Assembly (NCBI GenBank): GCA_035530055.1
Contig: DATKVN010000021.1
Location: 1-43,962, forward strand
Length of the DNA: 43,962 bases
Origin: a bacterium
GTDB taxonomy: Bacteria > UBA6262 > WVXT01
Direction of reading: 5' to 3'
Part shown: one piece after another, positions 32,275 to 40,910 of the stretch
Position numbering within the stretch: position 1 is the first letter of the stretch
How the letters are laid out: each line of letters opens with the position of its first letter
Notes under the pieces: generated by a model
The model's input: the letters and a program-made list of their open reading frames with translations, nothing else
What the model was told of the DNA's origin: nothing
Databases searched by the model: none
Position numbers and translations under genes: made by a program

Positions 32275-33198
32275 TTAGCCTGGTGGTTCCCAGAGCCTCT
32301 TCCACAGGGTTCCCACTCTTCTTTTCCTCATTAATTTATAGATTTCTCTTAGTTTAGCTCTGGTAGACTCTTCCCCTTTCTTTATACAATATTCTAACTT
32401 CTTAAAATTTACCCAGTGAATATTACCCACCTCCGGCTTTATCACCAGATCCGCCCTTCTCAACCGAAGTTCATTAAGAAATAATCTAGAGATATAGCTA
32501 GTCCTGAGAATAACGTCCAACCCTGTTTTCATCTCCTGAGGATTACTACGCGGGAAAGACCCATGCACATCCACACCTACCACTAAATCGGCCCCCAATC
32601 TGAAAGCAACGTCCACGGGGACCAGGTTCACCGCACCTCCATCGACCAATCTCCTGCCCTCCCATTTCAAGGGCGGGAAGAGGCCAGGAATGGTGATGCT
32701 TGCCCGAACCGCCTCTCTCAAAGGCCCCTTAGTAAAACAGAACTCTCTATTGGAAGTTAGGTCAGTACTGACACAAGCAAAGGGAATCCTTAAATCTCCT
32801 ATATTCTTATCTGGCAGAATACTATTTATTATTGTCTTTATTCTCTTCTCACTAACCAGAGCAAGCTTTACTAAACTCAGGTTATAAATCAACTTCCACT
32901 TTGCATAAGAGACAATCTTTTTAATGGGTTTTGAGCCTTCTTCTCCTATCTCATCCTTTAAGAATTCGAGCCTGGCTCGTTTGTATTCACTGCTCTCCAA
33001 AAATTCTAAACCTTTCTTCTCAATAGAAGAAGCATTATACCCACAGGCATAGAGCGCCCCGATTAGGGCCCCTGAGCTGGTGCCGGCAATAACATCGATG
33101 GATATTCCCTCATCCTCCAGAACCTTCAACACCCCTATGTGCGCCAGCCCCCTTGCTCCTCCGCCACCCAGGGCTAAACCGAACCTCAATTTTCGCAT
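32275..33198 (-). CDS. Patatin-like phospholipase (RssA/YchK type)
   Basis: A 307-residue serine hydrolase of the patatin fold. The oxyanion motif GGGGARGLAH is at 11-20, the nucleophile Ser41 lies in GTSSG, and the catalytic Asp186 lies in DGGAVNLVP. No signal peptide or transmembrane domain is present, so it is a cytoplasmic or peripheral lipid acyl hydrolase. AAGGA lies six bases before the ATG. The start region (first seven codons and ribosome site) has been duplicated upstream together with a parS site. Confidence 0.92.
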   Translation of the reverse strand: MRKLRFGLALGGGGARGLAHIGVLKVLEDEGISIDVIAGTSSGALIGALYACGYNASSIEKKGLEFLESSEYKRARLEFLKDEIGEEGSKPIKKIVSYAKWKLIYNLSLVKLALVSEKRIKTIINSILPDKNIGDLRIPFACVSTDLTSNREFCFTKGPLREAVRASITIPGLFPPLKWEGRRLVDGGAVNLVPVDVAFRLGADLVVGVDVHGSFPRSNPQEMKTGLDVILRTSYISRLFLNELRLRRADLVIKPEVGNIHWVNFKKLEYCIKKGEESTRAKLREIYKLMRKRRVGTLWKRLWEPPG

Positions 33199-33233
33199 AT
33201 ATTTTCCTTATACAAAATGAGCGCCCCTTAAAT

Positions 33234-33249
33234 TGTTTCACGTGAAACA
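33234..33249. promoter_or_regulatory. parS site 1
   Basis: TGTTTCACGTGAAACA is an exact 16-bp palindrome matching the well-known bacterial parS consensus (TGTTNCACGTGAAACA). Flanking AAT/ATT extends the symmetry to 22 bp. It is the expected ParB-binding site for the parB gene 3 kb away. Confidence 0.95.
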
Positions 33250-33374
33250 ATTTTCCAGCAAAAAGGGGTCAAAAAGGGACCTCAAAAAAGGGCTCTGACC
33301 CCTTCTTTTTCCCCTCTTTTCCAAACCTCAATTTTCGCATATATTTTCCTTATGCGAAATAAGAGCTCCTAAAT

Positions 33375-33390
33375 TGTTTCACGTGAAACA
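33375..33390. promoter_or_regulatory. parS site 2
   Basis: A second identical TGTTTCACGTGAAACA, 141 bases from the first, in the second copy of the tandem duplication. It lies within about 6 kb of the predicted origin. Confidence 0.95.
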
Positions 33391-33400
33391 ATTTTCCAGC

Positions 33401-33435
33401 AAAAAGGGGTCAAAAAGGGACCTGACCCCTTTTTT
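33401..33435 (-). terminator. Predicted terminator of the rpmH-to-flavodoxin operon
   Basis: On the minus strand, GGGGTCA (33429-33423) pairs with TGACCCC (33412-33406) and is followed by TTTTT. A run of A precedes it, so it could act in both directions. A related hairpin with a longer loop lies at 33260-33309 in the other duplicate. Confidence 0.55.
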
Positions 33436-33450
33436 CCTACCTACATTGAC

Positions 33451-33512
33451 GCGGAGCTTTGCTCCGCTACTCCTTTCAGAAACCATTACGGGCATAAAGC
33501 CCTACACTACCA
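33451..33512. repeat. REP-like hairpins downstream of the flavodoxin gene
   Basis: GCGGAGCTTTGCTCCGC with TACTCC, then GGGCATAAAGCCC with TACACTACC. Both match families seen elsewhere in the window (20.6, 23.1 and 28.7 kb). Confidence 0.7.
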
Positions 33513-33531
33513 ATTCTTTTTGTCCTCTTTT

Positions 33532-34011
33532 CTAAGTTTTCCACAATTTTGTCAGTTCGACTCCAGCCCTGAAGAGGTATTTCTTTCCCCTGAGCCACGT
33601 CTTTACCGAACCGACTCCTACTACTTTTCCTCCTTTTGCTTCCACTTTGCCCTTTAAAATATCGATAGCCCGGTGATATCCCACTCCTCTTGAGGTAACA
33701 AATATAATTACCTTTTTATCCATAAGATTACAGGTCTGGAGAAACGCGTTAAGGGCAGGAGTGGGACTGTATGCCCAAACAGGTGTACCCAATATAATCA
33801 GTCCATATTTGCTTAGATCAAAACCTGAAGGAGCCACTTCAGTGTTTAAGCCAAGGTGGGCGTCCCGCACCCCTCTGAGGAAACCAAAAGGCCCCCTTCT
33901 CTTCTTAAGATCTCTTATCTCCACTAAGTCTCCACCCAGTTCCTGTTGAAGTTTCTCTGCTAAAAATCTTGTCTTCCCCGTCCGGGAATAGTAGAGAATC
34001 ACGCTTTTCAT
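33532..34011 (-). CDS. Flavodoxin family protein
   Basis: A 159-residue protein with the flavodoxin-like FMN-binding start VILYYSRTGKTRFLAEKL and the later stretches LIILGTPVWAYSPTPALNAFL and VIIFVTSRG. It is probably a small cytoplasmic flavoprotein for electron transfer or quinone-type reduction; the partner is unknown. It is the last gene of the run that begins with rpmH, preceded by GGGAG. Confidence 0.85.
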   Translation of the reverse strand: MKSVILYYSRTGKTRFLAEKLQQELGGDLVEIRDLKKRRGPFGFLRGVRDAHLGLNTEVAPSGFDLSKYGLIILGTPVWAYSPTPALNAFLQTCNLMDKKVIIFVTSRGVGYHRAIDILKGKVEAKGGKVVGVGSVKTWLRGKKYLFRAGVELTKLWKT

Positions 34012-34026
34012 TCTGGATTACTCCCA

Positions 34027-34479
34027 TTAGTTTATTTCGTTAGAAATCTTCTTATCCCCTATTGCTTCTCCTTCCACTACTCTCCATGTACCATCATCCT
34101 CTTTTATTAGAGAAAGCTTAAAAAATTCCCTCCCTTTAAGGTAACCAAATTCTCTATGGGAAGCTTCAATGACAATGAATAGATAGAGATCACATCTTTT
34201 ACCCTCGAACTTCTTCCTCTTTCTTAAAATATCAACCTTAAAATCACCAAACCCTTTAAGGAAATCTTCTACTTTAATCTTTAGACCATGGTAATCGTTC
34301 CCATATCTATCTTTATAATCTCTGGAAACGTAATTAAACGCCCCCTCAAACTTCTTCTCCTCTATCAGTTGCTTTGCTTCCTTAATGGATCGTTCAACCA
34401 ACCAGCGATCTTTGATGAATGAATCGTATACAATGAACAGAATAGCAAGGACAATAAGGAGGACAATGAGTCTCTTCAT
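34027..34479 (-). CDS. Hypothetical membrane-anchored protein with NTF2/DUF4878-like pattern
   Basis: A 150-residue protein with an N-terminal signal anchor (about 3-20). An extracytoplasmic domain follows: a helical start (SIKEAKQLIEEKKFEGAFNYVSRDY) then strands, ending DGTWRVVEGEAIGDK. That order resembles small NTF2-like proteins, but the assignment is weak. It sits between mnmE and the flavodoxin gene. Confidence 0.6.
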   Translation of the reverse strand: MKRLIVLLIVLAILFIVYDSFIKDRWLVERSIKEAKQLIEEKKFEGAFNYVSRDYKDRYGNDYHGLKIKVEDFLKGFGDFKVDILRKRKKFEGKRCDLYLFIVIEASHREFGYLKGREFFKLSLIKEDDGTWRVVEGEAIGDKKISNEIN

Positions 34480-34497
34480 TCCACTCTGACCCTTTTT

Positions 34498-35979
34498 TTA
34501 TTTGCCTATACAGAATTTGGAGAAGATTCTACTTAAAATATCTTCAGTGGCAGTCTCTCCCACAATTTCTCCCAGCGCCTTCAGTGCCCGGCGTAAATCG
34601 AGGGCTATAAATTCTTCCGACTCTCCCCTCCCGCAAGCTTCTATTCCCTTTTTTAAGGATTCTTCAGCTTTTACCAGAGCATCTTGATGCCTAACGTTTG
34701 TAACCAGAACAGCATCAGAGATACTCACTTCTCCCTTAATAAATAGATGGTAGATTAGCTCTTGTAAATCTTTTATTCTTGTCTTTTTGGTTGCTGATAC
34801 TTTAATTAAAGGCGGGTTTCTCAGAATAGAGGGATTGCTTAAACTGTCATGTGCGGGGTTAGCTGAATTAACCGATAATGATTCTTTTTCGGGCTCAAGT
34901 CGATTAAGGCAAGATGCCCACAGTTCTCTTATTTCTCCCTCAGATACCACCTGGGGAAGGTCACATTTATTAGCCACTAAGATTGTTTTCCTGCCCAGTA
35001 GGTTTTCTGCGATATGACAATCCTCTTCGCTCAAGGGTATCGATAAATCGATTACAAAAAGGACAAGGTCTGCAAGTGCAATAGCCCTTCTCGTCCGTTC
35101 TATCCCTGCCATTTCAATTTCATCCCGGGCACGTCTGATTCCCGCGGTATCCATAATCTTCATGGGAATGCCGAGAATATTAACCATATCTTCAACCACA
35201 TCTCTGGTCGTTCCCGGAACAGGAGTTACAATCGCCTTATCCTCTTCAAGAAGCACGTTCAACAGGGAGGACTTCCCCACATTAGGCTTGCCCACTATGG
35301 TTGTCTGCAAACCTTCTCGTAAAATTCTTCCTGATTGCGCAGACTTCAGAAGTTCTTTTAACTCCCCGGAGAGTTTCTCCATCCTTTCCGCTAATTCTCC
35401 TCGGGAAAGATGGGGAATATCCTCTTCAGAATAGTCGAGGCAAGCTTCAATGTGGGCCAGAAGGTCTACTATACAGTCACGAATCCTGTTTACAGTTATA
35501 GATAAGTGTCCTTCCATCTGGTGGAGTGCACAATTCAGGGCGGCGTCAGTTCGAGACCTGATTATATCACAGACTGCCTCGGCCTGGATAAGGTCTATTC
35601 TGCCATTTAGGAAAGCTCTCAGGGTGAACTCCCCCGGCTCTGCTAACCGGGCACCTTCCATTAAACATAATTCCAGAACCTTGCGCAGGGGAACTATCCC
35701 CCCATGGCAAGAAATCTCTGCCACATCTTCACGGGTATAAGTATAAGGCGCCCGCATCACGCTGAGGAGAACTTCGTCTACCAATTTTTCTCTATCGTAG
35801 ATGTGTCCATAATGGATGGTAAATGTGTCTACCCCGGCTAAATTCTTCTTCCTTTTGGGAATGAACAGTCTCAGCACAATGGGGATAGCCTGGCTTCCAC
35901 TTAAGCGGACAATGCCAAATCCGCCCTCCCCCATTGGAGTGGAGATGGCAGCAATTGTATCCTCTGTATCAATGTTCAA
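34498..35979 (-). CDS. mnmE: tRNA modification GTPase MnmE (TrmE)
   Basis: The 493-residue protein works with MnmG to modify the wobble uridine of certain tRNAs. It has the formyl-THF-binding N-domain (ISTPMGEGGFGIVRLSGS), a helical domain, and an inserted G domain with G1 GKPNVGKS (231-238 region), GTTRD, DTAGIR and NKCD. The C-terminal catalytic motif CIGK is intact. A low-complexity stretch of about 40 residues (NRLEPEKESLSVNSANPAHD and onward) lengthens the end of the G domain. The start is a TTG with AGAGAGG upstream. The usual partner mnmG is not in this window. Confidence 0.96.
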   Translation of the reverse strand: MNIDTEDTIAAISTPMGEGGFGIVRLSGSQAIPIVLRLFIPKRKKNLAGVDTFTIHYGHIYDREKLVDEVLLSVMRAPYTYTREDVAEISCHGGIVPLRKVLELCLMEGARLAEPGEFTLRAFLNGRIDLIQAEAVCDIIRSRTDAALNCALHQMEGHLSITVNRIRDCIVDLLAHIEACLDYSEEDIPHLSRGELAERMEKLSGELKELLKSAQSGRILREGLQTTIVGKPNVGKSSLLNVLLEEDKAIVTPVPGTTRDVVEDMVNILGIPMKIMDTAGIRRARDEIEMAGIERTRRAIALADLVLFVIDLSIPLSEEDCHIAENLLGRKTILVANKCDLPQVVSEGEIRELWASCLNRLEPEKESLSVNSANPAHDSLSNPSILRNPPLIKVSATKKTRIKDLQELIYHLFIKGEVSISDAVLVTNVRHQDALVKAEESLKKGIEACGRGESEEFIALDLRRALKALGEIVGETATEDILSRIFSKFCIGK

Positions 35980-35993
35980 ATCGAACCTCTCTC

Positions 35994-36686
35994 CTATTTC
36001 TTCTTTGGAGAGACCACCACTTTCCTGAAATTGCCTTCTCCCTGTGAGGTAGTCTCCACATCCCTATCATCCTTCAATGCAAGATGGATTACTCGGCGCT
36101 CAGCGGGATTCATTGGTTCTAACTCACGAGACCTGCCCTTACTCTTCACTTCATCAGCCACCTCCCCGGCCATCTTCACTAATGCATTCTCCCGTCGCTG
36201 ACGATAATTTTCAGTATCTACAATTACCTTTGTTCTCGTCTTTTCGTCTCTATTCACAATTAGATTCACAATTAGCTGGAGGGCATTTAGAGTCTGACCT
36301 TTCTTCCCGATTAGAATTGCCCCGTTTTCACTTTTGATGTCTGCCACTACCTTCTCCTCTTCTAAGGAGGTGGTTACTTCTGCTTCCATTCCCATTAATT
36401 TTAGGATTTCATTCAGTTCTTCCTTTACTTTTTTCTGAGCAGAAATAAGATTGCCGCCAGAAAGTTTCTCCCGAGCTGCTTTTCCTTTCTCTTCAGCTTT
36501 TAAACCTTTCAAAGGCTTAACTATCAGCTTGATTTTAGCCGGGCTTGCCCCCATGAGACCAAATAATCCTGCCTTGCCTTCATCGAGAATCTTTACTTCC
36601 ACATCGTCCCGGGAAAGGCCGAGCTCTTTTAATCCTTTCTCAATTGCTTCCTCGACATTCTTACCACTAAATTCTTTCTCTTCCAT
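35994..36686 (-). CDS. jag: Jag/KhpB RNA-binding protein (Jag_N-KH-R3H)
   Basis: A 230-residue protein with an N-terminal Jag domain (about 1-55, FSGKNVEEAIEKGLKELGLS, GLFGLMGASPAKIKL), a linker, a KH domain with the GxxG loop GKKG (about 130) and an R3H domain ending in RRVIHLALKDDRDVETTSQG. It sits between yidC and mnmE, its usual place, and binds RNA as a KhpA/KhpB-type factor in related bacteria. GGAG lies eight bases upstream of the ATG. Confidence 0.95.
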   Translation of the reverse strand: MEEKEFSGKNVEEAIEKGLKELGLSRDDVEVKILDEGKAGLFGLMGASPAKIKLIVKPLKGLKAEEKGKAAREKLSGGNLISAQKKVKEELNEILKLMGMEAEVTTSLEEEKVVADIKSENGAILIGKKGQTLNALQLIVNLIVNRDEKTRTKVIVDTENYRQRRENALVKMAGEVADEVKSKGRSRELEPMNPAERRVIHLALKDDRDVETTSQGEGNFRKVVVSPKKK

Positions 36687-36705
36687 TGGAAAATCTCCTA
36701 TAAAT

Positions 36706-38262
36706 TCAGGCTTTAACTTTCGACTTCCTCTTCATAATCAATTGCATTGTTAAGGTGAGAATATTATTCGTTAGCCAGTAAAGAACCAGACCCGAAGGGA
36801 ACTTCAGGAAGATAACCGTAAAGAAAACAGGCATAAACATCATCATTTTAGACTGCGCAGGGTCACCGGTGGCAGTCAACTTCTGTTGCAAAAACATTGT
36901 AGCTCCCATCAAAATTGGTAAAACATAGATAGGGTCTTTCATGGATAGGTCTTCTATCCAGAATATAAAAGGCGAATGGCGGAGCTCAACTGCGTTTCTA
37001 AGCATGGTGAACAGTGCCCAGAATATAGGAATCTGTAAAATCATCGGCAGACAACCACCAAAAGGGTTCATTTTCCGGGAACGATAAAGATTCATCGTTT
37101 CCACATTAAGTCTTTTGGGATCATCTTTATATTTCAACTTCAATTCCTTCATCTTCGGCTGAAGGCTTTTCATTGCCTCCATCGATTTGAAACTTTTCCT
37201 GGTCAAAGGAAAGGTGAACACCTGCAATATACAGGTTAAAATGATTATAGAGAAGCCATAGTTATAAGTTAGCCTATAAAAAAAGTTTAAAACAGATAGA
37301 AAGATTGTGCTTAAGAATCCGAAAAGTCCAAAGTCGAGAGTGCGTTCCAGACCAATATTAAAATTCTTCAAGTACCCATAGTCCTTGGGCCCCACTAATA
37401 GATCAACTTTGTAACTCTTAATCTGGTTGGGCTCTAAAATAGAAGAGGGAGCAATCAGACCAACAGCAGGAGTATGCTTATCGAAGATTTCCACTTTACC
37501 CGTAGAGAAATCCTCTTCCCCGTTAATAAATGCAGCAAGGAAGTATCGGTTGGTTACACCTATCCACTCTATCTTACCCGTATAAGTGCTGGGTTTCAAT
37601 TTTTTGATAACCATCCCCTCAATCCTTCCCTGTGCTTTCATCATCTTCATATTCTCTTTAAGTAAAGCCTCGTCTATGGATAACCCTGCCTGCCATAACA
37701 GGGTCAGATTTCCTATCTGTTGAGGGATTTTGGACTGGTTATGAATTCTCACTTCCAGACTTTGCAGATAACCTCCATAGGAGAACCGGTATATCTTGGA
37801 GAGAAGCAGTCCCTTACCCAACCGATAATTGAAAAGAACTTCTCCTTCCTTGCCCTCCTCCAATACGAGTTCTTCCTCCTCTGTTTGGAAATGGGCATGG
37901 GAAAGTCCAGGAAAGCCCTCTATCTCCAAATCGAGAGGTAGAATCCCCTGGCTACGAAAGCTCTCCAGAACGAGGTCGACTGCATTTCCTTTCTCCTTAA
38001 TAGACCATTCCAGCACTCTTGCTCCCTGGGTGGCGAGGACAATTCTGGAAGTGTCGGTGACTACTACTACTTGTTTAGCCTCTTTGTCAAGTTGCAAAGC
38101 TCGAGGAGAAACCCTCGCTTCCCTGTCAATCTCTTCCACTCTCTCCTCTCTTTCTGTAACAGGAGCAACTTTTTTCTCCACGGGAGGAGGGCGCAAAAAT
38201 CTTGACCAGACCAGAAGAATTATCATGGAAATGACTACAGCAAGTATCGTTTTTTTCTCCAT
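36706..38262 (-). CDS. yidC: Membrane protein insertase YidC
   Basis: A 518-residue Oxa1/YidC-family insertase. An N-terminal membrane segment (about 5-25) is followed by a large periplasmic beta-sandwich domain (about 60-300) and five membrane helices. The conserved part includes NYGFSIIILTCILQVFTFPL, EAMKSLQPKMKELKLKY and MNPFGGCLPMILQIPIFWAL. The periplasmic domain is the Gram-negative form. AAAGGAAA precedes the ATG. Confidence 0.96.
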   Translation of the reverse strand: MEKKTILAVVISMIILLVWSRFLRPPPVEKKVAPVTEREERVEEIDREARVSPRALQLDKEAKQVVVVTDTSRIVLATQGARVLEWSIKEKGNAVDLVLESFRSQGILPLDLEIEGFPGLSHAHFQTEEEELVLEEGKEGEVLFNYRLGKGLLLSKIYRFSYGGYLQSLEVRIHNQSKIPQQIGNLTLLWQAGLSIDEALLKENMKMMKAQGRIEGMVIKKLKPSTYTGKIEWIGVTNRYFLAAFINGEEDFSTGKVEIFDKHTPAVGLIAPSSILEPNQIKSYKVDLLVGPKDYGYLKNFNIGLERTLDFGLFGFLSTIFLSVLNFFYRLTYNYGFSIIILTCILQVFTFPLTRKSFKSMEAMKSLQPKMKELKLKYKDDPKRLNVETMNLYRSRKMNPFGGCLPMILQIPIFWALFTMLRNAVELRHSPFIFWIEDLSMKDPIYVLPILMGATMFLQQKLTATGDPAQSKMMMFMPVFFTVIFLKFPSGLVLYWLTNNILTLTMQLIMKRKSKVKA

Positions 38263-38291
38263 TGAATTTCCTTTCTAATTTAGAATAAAAT

Positions 38292-38501
38292 TTATTTTAC
38301 AGGGTCGTAACCTCCGGGGTGGAAAGGATGACATTTCAAAAGTCTTCTTATTCCTAAGAATGCCCCCTTCACTATTCCGTATCTCTTGAGGGCTTGAATT
38401 GTATACTCCGAACAGGTAGGATAGAAACGGCAAGCCCTGGGGAGAAGAAATGAAATCTTCTGATAAAATTTAATCACCATTACAATTATATTTACTGCCA
38501 T
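38292..38501 (-). CDS. yidD: Membrane protein insertion efficiency factor YidD
   Basis: A 69-residue protein with the diagnostic [18 protein letters not shown] and [13 protein letters not shown], part of the yidC neighbourhood. I start at the ATG at 38501; a TTG at 38510 overlaps the rnpA stop (TTGA) and cannot be excluded. The ORF overlaps or abuts rnpA, so translation is coupled. Confidence 0.93.
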   Translation of the reverse strand: MAVNIIVMVIKFYQKISFLLPRACRFYPTCSEYTIQALKRYGIVKGAFLGIRRLLKCHPFHPGGYDPVK

Positions 38502-38506
38502 TTCCC

Positions 38507-38917
38507 TCAATCCCTCACTATCCTCGCCCTTCCCCAGAGATGCAAAATTCTCTTTTCCAACTCAAAGTAATCGGCTAATTCCCTGGCAGAAGAACGGGCG
38601 ATCAAGATTATTTCCATCCTGTCTTTTAAGCGGGACTGGTGGAGGCGAAACACTTCCCGCATCCAGCGTTTAATGCGATTGCGAATTACCGCCTTACCAA
38701 TCCGCCTGCTTACAGAAAGTCCCATCCTGGGTAATCGACTCTCTCCCTCTTGAGTTACTTCTTTCGACGGGCAAGTAAGCGGATTTATCTGGGAAGACTT
38801 CTCCAGGACATACACAACTAAATACTTATCCGCATAGGATTTCCCTTTTTTCATAATTTTTTTAAATTCGGCCTCACGTTTTATCCTCTGCTGTTTTTCC
38901 AGGGCAAATTTTTTCAT
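38507..38917 (-). CDS. rnpA: Ribonuclease P protein component RnpA
   Basis: A 136-residue protein that assists the RNase P RNA in 5' tRNA processing. The RNR motif is present in [18 protein letters not shown]. About 20 extra residues ([18 protein letters not shown]) are inserted in the strand region before [15 protein letters not shown] start at the ATG at 38917; a TTG two codons upstream is less likely. It lies between rpmH and yidD in the standard order. Confidence 0.93.
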   Translation of the reverse strand: MKKFALEKQQRIKREAEFKKIMKKGKSYADKYLVVYVLEKSSQINPLTCPSKEVTQEGESRLPRMGLSVSRRIGKAVIRNRIKRWMREVFRLHQSRLKDRMEIILIARSSARELADYFELEKRILHLWGRARIVRD

Positions 38918-38931
38918 AACCAAAGATTCTT

Positions 38932-39066
38932 CTAAGAAGACAACCTTCTTCTCTTCTTTTTTCTCCTTGCCCGCAAAATCCTCCGGCCACCCTTTGTGGC
39001 CATTCTCTTTTTGAAGCCGTGAGTTCTCTTTTTTCTTCTAACTTTTGGTTGGTAAGTCCTTTTCAT
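38932..39066 (-). CDS. rpmH: 50S ribosomal protein L34
   Basis: A 44-residue, highly basic protein beginning [20 protein letters not shown] and continuing [17 protein letters not shown], the L34 signature. Stop TAG at 38932-38934. It is the first gene of the minus-strand operon on the left side of the origin, behind a consensus promoter at 39098-39126. Confidence 0.97.
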   Translation of the reverse strand: MKRTYQPKVRRKKRTHGFKKRMATKGGRRILRARRKKKRRRLSS

Positions 39067-39097
39067 CTGTTCTCACACCAATCTAAAATTTTTTTAA

Positions 39098-39126
39098 ATT
39101 GTATCTTTTATTTCTTCTCTTGTCAA
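39098..39126 (-). promoter_or_regulatory. Consensus promoter of the rpmH operon
   Basis: On the minus strand TTGACA (39126-39121), a 17-base spacer and TACAAT (39103-39098) lie 31 bases before the rpmH start. Confidence 0.8.
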
Positions 39127-39167
39127 GGATTGGTTCGAGGTCAAAAACTTTTCCCCTAAAAAAAATG

Positions 39168-39196
39168 TTGACAGGGTTTAAGAAGAATAATATAAT
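39168..39196 (+). promoter_or_regulatory. Consensus promoter of dnaA
   Basis: TTGACA (39168-39173), a 17-base spacer and TATAAT (39191-39196) give a perfect sigma-70-type match. It fires rightward toward dnaA about 340 bases away, back-to-back with the rpmH promoter. Confidence 0.85.
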
Positions 39197-39544
39197 ATCT
39201 TCGGAAATTTTTTTCTACATTAGGCAAAGGCTATCAAAGTTCTGTCCCTTTACCCCATTACTGCCTGAGGTTTATCCCCAAACCCCTGGATTGACGACAG
39301 GCAGTTTCATTTCTCTTACCAAAAGAAATTTGATAAATTCTGAATTATAGATATCTCAAACCAAAAATCGGATTACTCTTTTCTAAGTTATGCACACCTG
39401 TTAACAACCTGTTAGTAACTTTCCGCAAATCGGTGACATGGCTCACGGTTCTTTGATGCTTGTAATTGGTAGGCATAATTGATTCTACAGCATAATGAAT
39501 TCGTGAAGGAGAACTATCTGAAATCGGTGGAGAAGGGGGCAAAA
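39197..39544 (+). promoter_or_regulatory. Long dnaA leader with DnaA-box-like sites (part of the origin region)
   Basis: The leader is about 340 bases and non-coding. It contains TTATCCCCA (39272-39280) in the loop of a hairpin with arms CTGCCTG (39261-39267) and CAGGCAG (39298-39304), and TTATGCACA (39388-39396). Both differ from TTATCCACA by one base. A GTTAAC/GTTAGTAAC repeat follows. These sites could serve initiation and dnaA autoregulation. Confidence 0.5.
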
Positions 39545-40906
39545 ATGGTGCTGTCCGCAGAGCAATTATGGGACGAAATTCTAAATAAACTCAAGGAAGA
39601 AATGCCCAAAGATAGTTACGAACTCTGGTTCAAACCCACAAGAGCCGTATCTTTTGAAGACAATATCCTAAACGTTCAGGTGCCCAATAGGTTCTTTTCC
39701 AAATATTTACAAGAGAGGCACAAGGGAAAAATCGAAGAATTATTAAGAGTAACTACTGCCTCAGAAGCGCAAATAATTTTCACCATTGACCCCCAATCCC
39801 ACATCCAGGAAAAGGAAAGAAAAGATGAAGAAATTGAACCGACATCGATTGCCGCAGACGAGACTACCTTCGCCACAATGGAATTCAATCTCAAGTACAC
39901 CTTTGAGAATTTTGTGGTTGGTCCTTCTAATCGTTTCGCTCACGCAACTGCTGAGGCGGTAGCCAATGACCCTGGAAAAGCCTACAATCCTCTATTCATA
40001 TATGGAGGAGTGGGCTTGGGGAAAACACATTTATTACAGGCTATTGGACACTATAATAAAAAACAGAACCCCAGGCTCGCTGTTCTCTATATCACATCGG
40101 AAAGATTCACCAATGAACTTATTGAATCGATCCGAAACGACAGGATGGTAGAATTCCGCAACAAATATCGCCATCTGGATGTTCTTATGATTGACGACAT
40201 CCAATTTCTGGCCGGGAAAGAAAGCACGCAAGAAGAATTTTTCCATCTTTTCAATACCCTTTATGAAGCTCACAAACAGATTGTTATTTCCTCTGATTCC
40301 ACTCCCAAGGAGATACCTACTATCGAAGAAAGGCTCCGCTCCCGATTCCAATGGGGAGTAATTGCCGATATCCAGCCGCCTGATATAGAGACCAGAATTG
40401 CCATCTTAAGAAAGAAAGCAGGGGCAGAAAACATCTTCATTCCAGACGATGTAGTTCTGTTTCTTGCCAGCCAAATAAAGTCCAACATCAGAGAGTTGGA
40501 AGGGTGTTTAATCAGAATTGTGGCATTTTCTTCATTGACCGGAAGTGAAGTTACTGTGGACCGGTCTAAAGAAATTCTAAAGGATATAATTACCAAAGAA
40601 GAGATTGCTGTTCCCATAACCATAGAACTGATTCAAAACGCAGTGAGTAAACATTTCCATCTGGATGTTAAAGAGATGAAAAGTAAAAAGAGAACAGATG
40701 CCGTTGCTTTTCCCAGGCAGGTGGCAATGTATCTGGCCAGAACCTTAACCGAATATTCTACGACAGAGATTGGGACGGACTTTGGTGGCAGAGATCATAC
40801 AACAGTAATGTATGCTTGTGAAAAGATTAAGATGAAACTTGCCGGCGACCCTTTCTTCGCCGCTCTCGTAAATAGGATAACGCAGGAAATAAAGACTGGA
40901 GTATAA
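39545..40906 (+). CDS. dnaA: Chromosomal replication initiator DnaA
   Basis: The 453-residue AAA+ initiator. Domain I starts SAEQLWDEILNKLKEEMP. Domain III has Walker A GGVGLGKTH (about 154-162), Walker B VLMIDDIQFL (about 213-222) and sensor region SRFQWGVIADIQPPDIETR. Domain IV carries the DNA-binding signature GGRDHTTV (about 414-421). I start at the ATG at 39545 (GGGGG five bases upstream); a TTG 22 codons earlier extends the frame but has no homology. It stands between the two putative origin segments. Confidence 0.97.
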   Translation: MVLSAEQLWDEILNKLKEEMPKDSYELWFKPTRAVSFEDNILNVQVPNRFFSKYLQERHKGKIEELLRVTTASEAQIIFTIDPQSHIQEKERKDEEIEPTSIAADETTFATMEFNLKYTFENFVVGPSNRFAHATAEAVANDPGKAYNPLFIYGGVGLGKTHLLQAIGHYNKKQNPRLAVLYITSERFTNELIESIRNDRMVEFRNKYRHLDVLMIDDIQFLAGKESTQEEFFHLFNTLYEAHKQIVISSDSTPKEIPTIEERLRSRFQWGVIADIQPPDIETRIAILRKKAGAENIFIPDDVVLFLASQIKSNIRELEGCLIRIVAFSSLTGSEVTVDRSKEILKDIITKEEIAVPITIELIQNAVSKHFHLDVKEMKSKKRTDAVAFPRQVAMYLARTLTEYSTTEIGTDFGGRDHTTVMYACEKIKMKLAGDPFFAALVNRITQEIKTGV

Positions 40907-40910
40907 AAGA

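Larger units (their letters stand above)
33182..33430. repeat. Tandem duplication (about 141-bp period) carrying a parS site in each copy
   Basis: Copy 1 begins within the first codons of the patatin gene at 33182 and copy 2 begins at 33324. Both contain AACCTCAATTTTCGCATA, a parS site, CCAGCAAAAAGGGGTCA and AAAAGGGACCT. They differ by point changes, a one-base indel and an extra stretch after AAAGGGACCT in copy 1. The 333-base gap 33199-33531 otherwise holds only terminator-like hairpins and REP-like palindromes. Confidence 0.85.
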
